Assembly: GCA_016858145.1 (NCBI GenBank)
Contig: JAEHOE010000002.1
Location: 2,728,001-2,792,000 of the forward strand
DNA from: Edaphochlamys debaryana
Lineage: Eukaryota; Chlorophyta; Chlorophyceae; Chlamydomonadales
Length of the DNA stretch: 64,000 bases
Reading direction: 5' to 3'
Shown: positions 1 through 10,500 of the stretch, piece by piece
How the letters are laid out: every line of letters begins with the position of its first letter
Numbering within the stretch: the stretch's first letter is position 1
Translations under genes and position numbers: made by a program
The notes under the pieces: model-generated
Told to the model about the DNA's origin: nothing
The model's input: the letters and a program-made list of their open reading frames with translations, nothing else
Databases searched by the model: none

Positions 1-399
1 GAACGTCCGAGAGCGCATCAGTATTGCCTGGGAGCAAGTGCCAAGATGCCGGGCCAAGATGCCGGGCCCTCGCTCAGTCGGCCTTACAAGCCTCATCAAA
101 CGCCTGCCGCCCCCGCCCCGCCCTTCGCCCGACACCACTCAGCCCCCAGCAGCGTTAGCGGCATGGAGCAGCCCCGCCGGTAAGGGGCAGCAGGTTGTCC
201 CCACCTGGAGGGGAGGGAGGGCACAACACGGGGGATGAGACACGGCGTGAGCTGCATGCCTCCCAAGTCCCAATCGACCCGCGCTCGCCGCTCGGAGCCC
301 ATCCTCGCGCTCCCCTGGCCTCCCCGAGCGGGCCTTGCAGCCCCTCTCCACATTGTGGCAAACCGCACCAGGGCACATAGTCCCTTTGGCCCATCCACG
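1..399. other. 3' flank of the GH3 gene
   Basis: This stretch holds the likely 3' untranslated region of the GH3 gene that lies on the minus strand. I see no separate gene. The last coding exon could reach into it, because a possible minus-strand 3' splice site followed by a short open stretch lies near 215-230. Open frames on both strands are short and GC driven. Confidence 0.4.
84..88 (-). terminator. TGTAA poly(A) signal, GH3 gene
   Basis: The plus strand reads TTACA, so the minus strand carries TGTAA, the usual poly(A) signal of Chlamydomonas-type algae. It lies a few hundred bases past the last recognisable GH3 coding block, a normal 3' UTR distance. That role is inferred from position. 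Confidence 0.45.
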
Positions 400-3300
400 G
401 CCCGTATCCCCGAGCTATGGGCGTTCACGGCTGACGCCCTTGTCCGTCAAACAACAACAAGACACCCAATCCAGCAACCCCAAGGCCCACCTGAAGTAAG
501 GGCGGCCGCGGCGCCTCCGCCTCCGCCGGGCCAGGCCGCCGCCGGCCCCACTCCACCAACCGCTGCGCCTCCAACCGCACCTCCAACACCAATGTGCGCC
601 GCTCTCCGGGGGTCAGGGCCCGCAGCCGCCCAAACGCCACCAGCTCTCGGAGCGGCGGCGGGTCGTCGTTGCGCCCGCCTCCGCCGCGGCCTCCGCTTGG
701 GTCCCGATCGCCCACGCCTGCTGCGCTTTGGCCCCCGCTGCTGCTCCCGCCGGTCTCGGCCCCCCCAGCAGCCCGAGTGGATGCCGTGCCTGGCGACGCG
801 GCGCCGCCGCCGCGTGCGGCCGTGCGCTGGGCAGAGCGGGGCTGCCTCGGGCTCAGCACGGCCAGAAAAGCCTCCTCGTGACGCCGCATGGTATCGGGCT
901 CTCCGTAGCGCCCGCGGTCCCACGCCTGCCCCGTGCACCCCTCTGGCCCCGGCGGGTCCTGCCCGTTCTCCCCCTCGTCCCCGCCCAACCCGACCTCGTC
1001 GCCGTCCAGGCAGGGCCCGCAGGCCCCGGCCCCTCCCTCGACGCCACTCCCCGCTGCAGACGCCCCCGGAACGCCGCCACCCGCCGCCCGAAGAACCGCA
1101 GCCCCTACCGCTTCCCCGGCGATGGTCGAGCCGGCGTCGCGGCCCGTCCAGCCCGCCCCAAGCGAGGGCGGGTTGTGGTAATCGTCCCTTCGGAACATGA
1201 CCATGACGGAGTGGTCTGAGGCGTGGTTGCCGGTGTTGGTTACGTCCACCTCCACCCTGCGGGAAAAGGGGAACACCGCGGAAATGGAGGTGGGGGTGCG
1301 GCTCAGCAACAGGTCCAGGACTACCGATGGGGGTCACTCTACACCTGTCCAAGGCATTTGTGGTGGCTACGTCAAGGCAACATTGCACAGGTTGCCCGCC
1401 CCGCTGGACCCGCCGCCCCGCCCGTCTGTCTCAGTCCCGTCGGCTGCCTCAGCAAGCCCGTATCATTAGCTCAAACCCCGCCTCGCGCACCGGAAGCGGG
1501 CCCCGCCCCACCCCGCCCCGCCCGTCTGTCCCCTGTCCCGTCGGCTCTCTCGGCAAGCCCGTTCATCCGTGCAAGCCCAGAGGCACGAACCTGAAGCAGA
1601 TGTCCTCGGGGGGACCGGGCGTGTCGCAGCGGGGCTTGAGGGCGGTCCGCAGGGCCGAGTAGTTGAAGCACGAGTAGGAGAGCCCATGGCCAAAGGGGAA
1701 CAGCACCGGCACCTGTGCGCAGACGGGGAGGAGGGGCAGCAAGGTGGGAGGATGGATGGAGGGAACCCCCAGATAGAAAGGGCGGCCAGAAGCAGGGCCC
1801 TATTGCGGGCAAGTCATGGCCTCCGCCCCCGCCTCGCCTGCAGGTAGCGGTAAGTCCGCCCCGGCCAGGGCCGCATAGCCATGTTAGTCATCGCGATTAG
1901 CTTGGTGTACCATTCGTACTGCATCGAGGGATTGAGATCAAGATAGGGACACAAAGATCTGCTCAGCAGGTTCAAGATTGGAAGGCCTGCAGCCACCTCT
2001 CCCCGTGCCCGCCTCCCCTTCATTCCCCCCTCGTGAGCCGCATCTGCCCCTGTCACCCACATGCCAAGACACAGGCAGGCGGCCGGCGGGCGCTGCATTG
2101 CCGAGCAACACGTCCGCAATTGCGTAGCCGGCCTGCAGTGGGGGCGGTCAAGGGGGTGCGGGTGAATGGCGTGGAACCCCAGCAGCATCCCCAAACCTGC
2201 CAGGGTCCTCACGCACCACCCCTCCCACCCCTCCTTCTTACGGGGTGCTCACATGTGACGGGGTTCGGCGGGGTTTGGCGGGGTTCGCGCGAACCCGGGC
2301 GAACCCCGGTGCGCATGTGAACGCCCCTTGAGCAACTCATCCCGGGCGACCCCACGCGCCCCCGCTCCATCCACCCCACGCTACGGCTACGGCACTGTGC
2401 CTCAGTTCATGCGCAGCACGGAGCGCCCCCGCACCTACCTGCTGCCCCCCAGCACGGTGTGAGTACCGGTACGTACGGCGTAAGCAGGCCTCCAACCACC
2501 GCTCCCCCTGCCCGCCGCGTCCGTCCTCCCGCTTGACCTGCTGGCCCCCGTACGGCACCGCTTCGCCTCTGCTTTGCGGCTCCCGTGCTAGAATGCTCAT
2601 CGTCAAGCCCCCGTACCCGCCCCCTCCCGCCGTACGTACCTGCTGCCCCCCGTACGGCGCCGACAGCACCGCCCGCACTCCCTCCAGCTCCAGCAGCGCT
2701 GCCACGTCCACCGGGCCCCCGTGCACCAACACGAGGACCACCGGCAACCCCGACAGCGCCACGGCACGGATCAGGTCCTCCTGGAGGAGGAGGGGCGGGG
2801 CAGGGGTGGGGGTATGCACACCGGATGCACGTGTGCGTGTCCGGGGGGTGGGGGTGTCACGTGGTGGGCGGTGAGTAGCAGGGAGGTAAGGGATGCAGCC
2901 AAGGGCCGCAGCGGTGCGGTGCGAGGGGGCCTGGGGCTGCGGGGCAGAGACTCGCAGGGCCGGAAGACAAGAGCTGAGCTGAGCCATGCCCGGTGAGGCC
3001 GCCCACCTGCATGCCCGGAAGGCGGAGCGACGTTCGGTCCAGGCCCTCCGACTCTGTCACGGTCGGGGTCAGCGTCTGGGGGCGGGGGGCAGGCGGGCGG
3101 GGCTCTTGAGACTCTCTCTTTCTCCCAGTACTCACGCACTCATGTTCGGCCTCCCGCAGCTCCACTCATGCTTGAATGCCGTGGTAACCTCAAACCCGCC
3201 CCAGGGATGCCGTGGCGGCCCCAAGCGCACCCAGTCAAGCCGTCCGTCTCCAGCCCCAGTACCGACACTCACGCATTCCTGATCGGCGCAGTAGTAGTTC

Positions 3301-6300
3301 TGACTGTTTGAGCCCACAAACACCACCGCCGCGCGCGCGCCGCTGTCGGTCGCCGCCAGCGTGATCTGGTTACGGTTGGGAGATAGGGTTACGGTTACGC
3401 GTTGCGGTACGTAATGCGTTACTTAATGAGGGGGATTACTAATTCTGCAAGCGTCACCTGGTGCAGGTGGTCGTCGGGGCGGCGGCCGGTGTGGGAGAGA
3501 CCCTGGCGGTACAGGAGGGCTGCGGGGATGGGGGGGAGAGGAGAGGTCGGAGGCAGACGGGACACACGGGGGTACACACGGGGCTGCCGTACGGTCCAAG
3601 AGAGGTGGGCATCGTCTAGACAGAGCAGCTGGCGGCCAGGAGTAAAGCGTTGTGGCATGTACCGTAGGGGGAGGACGGCATGGAGTGCGCAGCTGGCAGG
3701 TGGTGTGTAGCGTGGCGGTAGGGACGGGCAAGTGAGCATGGGTCCACCCGGCTGAGTCCACAGGGAGCGGCTCCCGCTCGGTCCCCCGCCGACCCAGTTG
3801 TAGGCTGGGATTGCACTTTGCTGCTGGCCGTGCTTTTCGCGTTACCTCTTTCCCATTATCCCGCCGACCCACCGGATTCCCCCAGTCGCTCCGTCAGGGC
3901 CATGAGGGGGGTGACGACGGGGCCTGTGTGTGGGGGGGGTGGGGTGGGGTGGGTGGGGTGGGTGGGTTGAGGGCGGGGGGCCGGATATGAGGGCGCAAAC
4001 ATAACATGGAAACGATCGAAATATTCTTGGGAGGCCGGGGGAGCTAAGGCGGTGGACCCTTGCGTGCGTGTTGACCCAGCCGGCATTGCACGTGCCCTGC
4101 CGTACTCACGAGAGGGCGTCCCGTAGTACGTCCCCAGGTAGTACGTACTGCCGTTGGCGTGCGGCCCGAACACCGCCAGCAGCGGTCTCCCGTCGACACC
4201 CTGCCGTACACGGTGCCGTACGTCGACTGGCGGCGGCGAATCCGACTCGTTGAGCCGTAGCGGCAGCATGGGGGTCACTCCGTCTGGGCCCGGGCGGTTT
4301 ATCAAAAGCGTGATGCTGGCAACCGCCGCCTCGTACGACAGGCGGAGGTGGGCGCGCCGAGCGCTGGCGGCGGCTCGCGTCACGTGTGATCCTTCTGGAT
4401 CTGGATCCGACTGGGATTCCGCGGCAGAACGCTGCCCCCCAGCTGACGGCTGCTGTGCCATCTCAGCCCCCATACTCCCCCCGGCCGCCCGACCCCAGCC
4501 GCGCGGCGCCCCCGCCGCCGCCTCTGACGCGCCTTCCTGACCCAGCCCCACCCCTGCTCCTGCCTCCTCGGGTCCAGTAGCTCCCCCCCGCTGCCCCTGC
4601 TCAGCAGCTCCTCCCCCCCGATGCCACCACTGCTGTCCCCCCCCCTGCCCCTGCTCAGTACCGGTAGCTCCCCCCTCCTGCTGCTGCCCCTGCCGCCCCC
4701 CACCCGGCTGCGCCCGCCCCAGTATGCCCAGGCGGCACCTCGCCAGCAGCAGCCGCCGCACCGCTGCGTCCACCGCGGCTGCGGGCAGCAGGCCTGCGGC
4801 GAGGGCCTCGGGCAGGGCCCGGTTGGCGTCTGGAGGGTAGGGGACGGGAGAGGGGGCCTGGGATGATCGGCACTGAGTTCCAGGATCAGATCCAGGATGG
4901 CGGCAAGGGATGTGAGGCCCGAGGCAAGGGCCTCGGGCAGCACCCGGTTGGCGTCTGGGGGGGAGGGGGGCGGAGGGTGGGGTGCCGAGGGTGGGGGGTG
5001 GGGGTGAGGACTCTGGGCCAGGGCCCCGGGCGTAACCGGAGCCAGGGGGCCCACCCACCCTGAAAGGCTTGCCGCTGGCTCGGCCGCGCGGGCCACGCCC
5101 CCCCCGCCCCCATGCAGGTAGAGCCATGCAGGCACGCGCCCTGCCCGCCCCCCCCCGCCTCTGCGCACCGTCGCAGAAGAGCGTGAGTCCGCGCAGCAGC
5201 GCCTCCGCGGCCGCCTGTGGCTCCGTGCGGTTGTAGCGGTGCGCCGCCCACATGTCCCACACCGCACCGCAGTCCGACACCTGTGGTGAAGGGAGAGCGT
5301 GTAGTTGTTAGTGGGGTTGCCGGAGAAGGTACATGTGAAAGGGGGGTGGGATCGGGGGGGGTGGAGAGGATGACACGTGCGAGACGGAGTCATGCACACA
5401 CGGCGTGGGCCACAGAAGCCACCCGTAGGTTGCTCACCCCTCAACCCCAATCGATACCACGGCCTGGTTCCCCAAACCGGACGGAAAAGCCCCTTGCACC
5501 GCCGCCCGGAAAGCCCGCCCCTGCCCCCGCCTGTACCCAAAGCTCAAAGTGCATGCCACAAGCGGAGTCACCAAGGCTTACTAGAGGCGATCGAGACGTC
5601 TCCTGACGCTCTGCCCGGCCACCCCGCAGTCCCATTCCACCATCCGGTCCCCCGGTCCCGCCCCAAACCTCCTCAGTCCGGCCTGATCCCGCCCCCCGGC
5701 TCACCACGAAGTTGCCCCCCGGCGCCCCGTCGAAGCCCCACTCCCCCCCCAGAATGGACTGGAGCAGAGTGGGGTTGGCGCACGCCGGCACTCCGTTGAC
5801 CCTGACAGGGGGGGAGGGAGGGGGGAGGGAGGAGGGGGCAGGCGTGATGTGCTAGGCGGACGAGGCGCGAAGGAAGGCTGGGCGGGTTCACGGCGAACCC
5901 TGCCCCCTGCCCCCATATCACAACGCTCTCTGTTCCGCTGTTCATTTGCCATACGCAAGCAGCCCTGCAGCGCGGATGCTGCCCCACGCTACCGCCCGTG
6001 ACCTCCCTGTCTTCCTCCCTTTCCTCCCACCCCCCCACCCTACGCATCCCAAACACACGTGCCTGTTGTACGAGCACATGACCACATACGGTACGTACCG
6101 GTTGTACGAGCACATGACCGAGTGTGCCCCGCCCTCCCTCACGCAGGCGCGGAAGGCGGGCAGGTAGCTCTCGCGCAGGTCCCTGGGGGGCAGGGGCGGC
6201 GGAGGGGGAGGGGGAGGCGGAAGCAGCGACAGAGGTAGGGCGCGCGAACACGTCAGCACGCCCGGCGGGCTTGGCTACGGGCCTGCAGGCCTGCAGGCGC

Positions 6301-9056
6301 AAGGCCCTCGGGTTTGCAGGTTTGCACGTCTGCATGCTGGCCTCCGCACGGCACGCGCCCGGGTAAGCCGACGGTCCCCGGGAGAGAAGCTGCTTGAGTG
6401 GACCCAAGGACTCCACAGCACACACAGCACGGCCTCAGCACGGCCCCAGCACGGCCTCAGCGCGGCCCCAGCACGGCCCCAGCACGCACAGCACGCACCG
6501 CTCGTCCACCAGTGCGTCCATGCTGTGCCGCGTGACGCCCTCGGCCGACTCCAGGGAGTGCACCGCAAAGTGCTTGCACGTGGCGCCCACCTGGGTGGGG
6601 GTGCGGGGGTGGAGGGTGGGGGAAGGGCGGGGGTCGGGGGAAAGGGGGTGGGGGTACTGTGGCACCCCACTGCGCACCCCACTGCGGGCCGCCCCCCTGC
6701 CCCCACCCCCTGCCCCCCGCCCCTACACCTTGACGTACTGAAGCCCTCAGCCTCCGCCCAGTCACCCCTCCCCCCGACCTCCCCCGCCCCACCTTGAGGT
6801 AGAAGGGGTGGTCCCCCTGCAGCCCCCGAACGAACGCCGCCGCCATGCGCCCCGTCAGCACGGGGTCCTCGCCCCACGTCTGGCAGGAGCGGGCAGGAGC
6901 GAGGCAGGTCGTGTACGGCAGGTGTACGGCAGGTGTATGCGCCCTGACCTTCCCATCACTCCTGCCACAACTGCTACCATCCGTGCATCAGAAAGGTCGC
7001 CCCGCCCCCCTAGGCACATAGGCCCTTGCCTCGCGCACCGCTTCACCTGCCTACCCAGCTACCCACCGCCCCACCCACCGCCCCACCCCCACCTCGGCGG
7101 CCCTGCCCCAGCGCGGGTCCCTCAGCAGGTTGATGTTGGGAGAGAAGCAGTTAAGCGCCCGCGGGGACAGGCCCCGCCGCACCTTGAGGAGTGGGGTCGG
7201 CAAGGGGCGAGGGGCCAGTGCGTGAGGTGGCCAACAGGCGATTGGCTGGTAGCTCGGGGTGAGAGAAGCGGCATCACCGTAGCGTCGGCCCAGCCAGCCC
7301 GGGTAGGCACATGCAAGCCAAAGCGGCTCGCCTTGTCGTTTGAACTGTTGGGTAGCCGCAGCCCGGCCTCCCACTAAGGAAGCCGCAAATACGGGCTCTG
7401 TACGGGGTAGCGGGGTAACAGGGCTGCTCACCCGGTCGGCGTTGTACGCTCGTGCCTCGTCACTGATGGCCGTTGCGACCCGGTGGACTAGGTCTAAGGG
7501 GTGCGGGCAAGGGGAATGCGGGGGGGGGGAAGCCGTGTGAGGAGATGCAGAAGAGCGTCAGAGCAGCCCGGAAGAGGAGCACAAGCTACCGGTAGGCATT
7601 CTAGGGGCGCTGTCCGGGGGACCAAGGGGTGCCCCTCCCTCGCGGACCCCGTGCAAGCCCCGTCGTGTGTGGCTGACCGCTGTTTGCAGCTTGGAGCGCG
7701 GGGGCCAGGGGGGATGGAGGGGATGCTGTAGAGCAGCATTAGCTACCGGTAGTGGCCTGGGGCCCCTGTCCGCAGGCCCACTGTGTGGACCCCTCCGCAA
7801 ACCCCGGTACGAGAGCCCGGGGCGCATCCGCCTGCGGCAGCCCCGTCCACCCTCACTGCCACGCTCCTGCCAGCTCCGGCCAGGGCACCCAATCCCACTT
7901 GTACAACCTCTCGTACAGTGCCGTTCAGTGTCGTACGCACCGGTATCGTACGACGCGGCCAGGCCCAGGGGCACGGGGTGCAGGGTGGCGGGGGGGGCCT
8001 CCTCGGGGGTGAGGAAGCCGTGCAGGCACTCCGACCACCTGGGTGGTGCCGTACGGTGTATGGCATGTACGGCAGGCGTACGAGTGAACAAAAGGTCGCT
8101 TGGTGATGCGCGTGGGGCATGGAAGCAGTCCAGCGGGGGTAATGCGGCGGGGGGGCGAGGCCCGAGAGGTCACGAGTCAGATGCAGGGGCAGGCTGGTAC
8201 CCTAGTGCGGCGCTCGTGGGCTGTTGCCAGCGCGGCCCCACTCAGCAGCCCCCTCGGGCTTCCGGGGCGCAGGTGCGGACGCGGGCCCCTCGACCCTGCC
8301 ACAGAGGCGCAGGCGCCTGCTCCCACGGCCCCACGCGGCCTGCCCCGTACTTCTTCTCTGGTGCCCACGGCCCCACCAGTTCAATCAGCGCACCCCACGG
8401 CCCCACCAGTTGAACTGTGGCAGCCCCAGGCGCTCGATCGCAGAGTTGTTGGAGTTGAGCTGGGAGACCTGAGGACGGCGTGGGCGCGTCGCGAATCCGA
8501 CCGGTACCGGCAGCAAGTCTGTCTTGGCAAGCAGCAACCTCCGTATGGTCATGCAGGAAGCAGTAAGAGCCCGTACGCCCCTCCTCGATACCGCAGTACA
8601 GCAGTACCTTCTCGTCCAGGGTCATGGCGGAGAGCAGTCGGTCCGCGGCGGCCGAGCAGGCGGCGGCGGGGTCCGGCTCCGGCTCTGACTCCCCTCGGCC
8701 CCGGCCAAGCCCGCCGCCTCCGCTGCCGAGTCGGCTTGCGCCGCTGGCTCCGAGTCGACCTGCCGCCAGCGCACCTGCAGGAGAAAAGGTGGATATGAAG
8801 AGATTACTTTGCTTGGTTGTGACGTTGCAGGGAGGGCCGCTTTGGCTAGCGGGGGAGGTAGTTCTGGCCGGGCCCGCTGGCTGCTGGCTAGGGTTGGCAT
8901 CTGCGTCCATGTGCACGTGCCGTCTCCCGACGACCCACCTCGGATGGTCCCGAGAGCAAGCAGAGCAAGCGCGACGGCCAGGCATCTATGCCATGTTCGC
9001 GCGGGGCGCCTCAGCACCCGAGCTAGCTCAGCCGGCTGACCATGTCGGGGCGCCAT
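400..9056 (-). CDS. GH3 beta-xylosidase-like glycosidase, secreted
   Basis: Glycoside hydrolase family 3, closest in style to plant beta-D-xylosidases, which act on xylo- or arabino-oligosaccharides in the wall or matrix. The ATG at 9054-9056 has a good context and opens a hydrophobic signal-like segment (RCLAVALALLALGTI). Exon 1 ends at 8939 and exon 2 starts at 8774 in matching phase. Anchors down the minus strand: RLLSAMTLDEKV (~8620), LGLPQFNWW then WSECLHGF (~8430, ~8030), ATAISDEARAYN (~7460), INLLRDPRWGR (~7130), TWGEDPVLTGR (~6870), CKHFAVHSLE (~6570), SVMCSYN (~6115), then VSDCGAVWDMW from 5280, whose Asp is the expected nucleophile. The C-terminal part has YLGTYYGTPS (~4115), EGLDRTSLRLPGMQ (~3030), VVLVLVHGGPVDV (~2730), AIADVLLGN (~2110), PGRTYRY (~1860), FPFGHGLSYS (~1690) and an Fn3-like block (~1200 and ~640). 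About 20 exons; the stop codon is not fixed. Substrate is inferred. Confidence 0.85.
2281..2296. repeat. 16-bp perfect palindrome in a GH3 intron
   Basis: The bases gggttcgcgcgaaccc are a perfect self-complementary 16-mer. Related gggttcg and cgaacccc pieces flank it from about 2262 to 2307, so a longer imperfect foldback is possible. It sits between the coding blocks near 2340 and 2160. Confidence 0.7.
6428..6482. repeat. 11-bp tandem repeat, five copies
   Basis: Five consecutive 11-mers of the form cacggcctcag or cacggccccag, with one copy starting cgcgg. They lie in the GH3 intron directly beside the exon that encodes CKHFAVHSLE. Confidence 0.75.
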
Positions 9057-10497
9057 CTTGGCCCGGGACGCCCGGTGCGTGCACACCACCAGCGGCCACT
9101 TTCTAACGGACAGGTGTATGAAAGGCTAACGCTCTTCAGGTTATATAGGTCAACTGACCTCGCGTCCGACCGAGGAGAAGTATCGCACGATACCCAGGCT
9201 TGTGTTACAAGCCTCGCGCAGTCCTCAGTGCGAGCGCAACTTCAAAGCTAGATCGACATGACGAAGTCGAGAGCGATGGGTGGTGCGTGCGTTGATGGCA
9301 CGCAGCTGTCGTGCGCGCGCTGCTGGGGACGGCCGGGCCCGCTGTCGGGGACTCGGGGAGGCTCTTCCCTGGCGCGTCGGCTGCGCTGCAGGCTCGGAAG
9401 TGTGGCGAGCGCGGCAAAGCGCCATCGACCATAGTTGAGCACGGTTGAGCAGGACCAGCGGCGGCGCATACCTGGCCGTACCACATGCTCACATCTACGT
9501 ATCCGCTCTCATCTAAGACCCTCTCCATGCGGACAACGTCTTGGTGCCCCGCTCGCCAGTGCTCACGCAAGCCTTCCTCCCGCCCACGGGTAGGGGGCTC
9601 CAAGTTCCACACTCTTCTGCCCCCTCCTAACGACGCATGACAAATGCTGCCGAGTCGGTAGCACGTCAGCTACCCAAGCCCTGCACCTGGACCACCACAG
9701 ACAACAGCCGCTTCTGTTGCGCGATGCCCGAACACACTTCTCGGAAGGACTGCGGTCTCCTGGCAGTGCGCTGCCCAAGCTATACCCAACCGCAGAACAC
9801 GGGGGCCAGCGGCCACTGCCCCCGTCAAGCATCGCACACCTCCGCATTGAGAATGGCGATTTCCAGGGACGTGCTGCCCCCGCTCCCTCACATCCCCATT
9901 TGCTGCTCCTCTGCAAGCGAGCGAAGGCCTCGAGTGGACGCCCCAGCCCAATACCGGTACCGACACTCCTGCTCAAGCCCTACCTCCCGGCGGCGGCCCC
10001 CACTGCTGCAGTCCCTCCCCTCCTCCCTGCGAACCCCGCTCCCACACCTGCCACTGCCTATGCCGCTCCTTCCCCCCCGGTTGCTGCTCGCGCTGCTGCA
10101 TCGCCGTTGCTCCCCACGCCCCTGCCTACAATGCCTTCCCCTGGTGCCGCTCCTCCTGCTCCCACCCGGCTCCCACCAGCCTCAGCCCCGGCCCAGTCCC
10201 GGCAGCCGAGCTCCAGCCCCGGCGCGCCGCACCCAGGGGGGTCCCGCTACGACTCCAGACGGCGGGCAGGCACCAGCGGCTGCTCTTCTACAGCGCCCGC
10301 TGCAGACGCTCCTGCTCCCGGCCGCTTAAGAGCATTCCTGCCTCCGCCGCAGCTGCCGCTGGAGCCGTCGCCCCCGGCCGTCGCCCCGACCGCCGGTCTT
10401 GCGGGGCTCAGCCCTGGCCGTCCCAGCTGCGTCCTTCCTCGGCCTGGGCCTGGGCTCAGGGCTCAGGGCTCTGGGCTCTGGGCTCTGGGCTCAGGGC
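9057..10497. other. intergenic region, GH3 5' side to CNOT11 3' side
   Basis: This should contain the GH3 promoter and the CNOT11 3' UTR. A minus-strand open stretch around 9480-9612 ends in a good donor (CAG then GTATGC) and looks weakly exon-like, perhaps an upstream GH3 exon, but I could not link it to any gene. TTACA (minus-strand TGTAA) occurs at 9205-9209, far beyond the CNOT11 stop. Nothing else is recognised. Confidence 0.3.
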
Positions 10498-10500
10498 TCA
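10452..10500. repeat. 7-bp tandem repeat across the CNOT11 stop
   Basis: Seven copies of gggctca or gggctct fill 10452-10500. The CNOT11 stop codon (plus-strand tca at 10498-10500) is the final part of the last copy. Confidence 0.8.

Noticed and set aside
235..1388. Long Pro/Arg-rich plus-strand frame and alternative minus-strand frames over the GH3 3' exons
   Set aside because: Shadow frames of GC-rich coding sequence; only the minus frame with VEVDVTNTGNHASDHSVMV and LRELVAFGRL fits the family.
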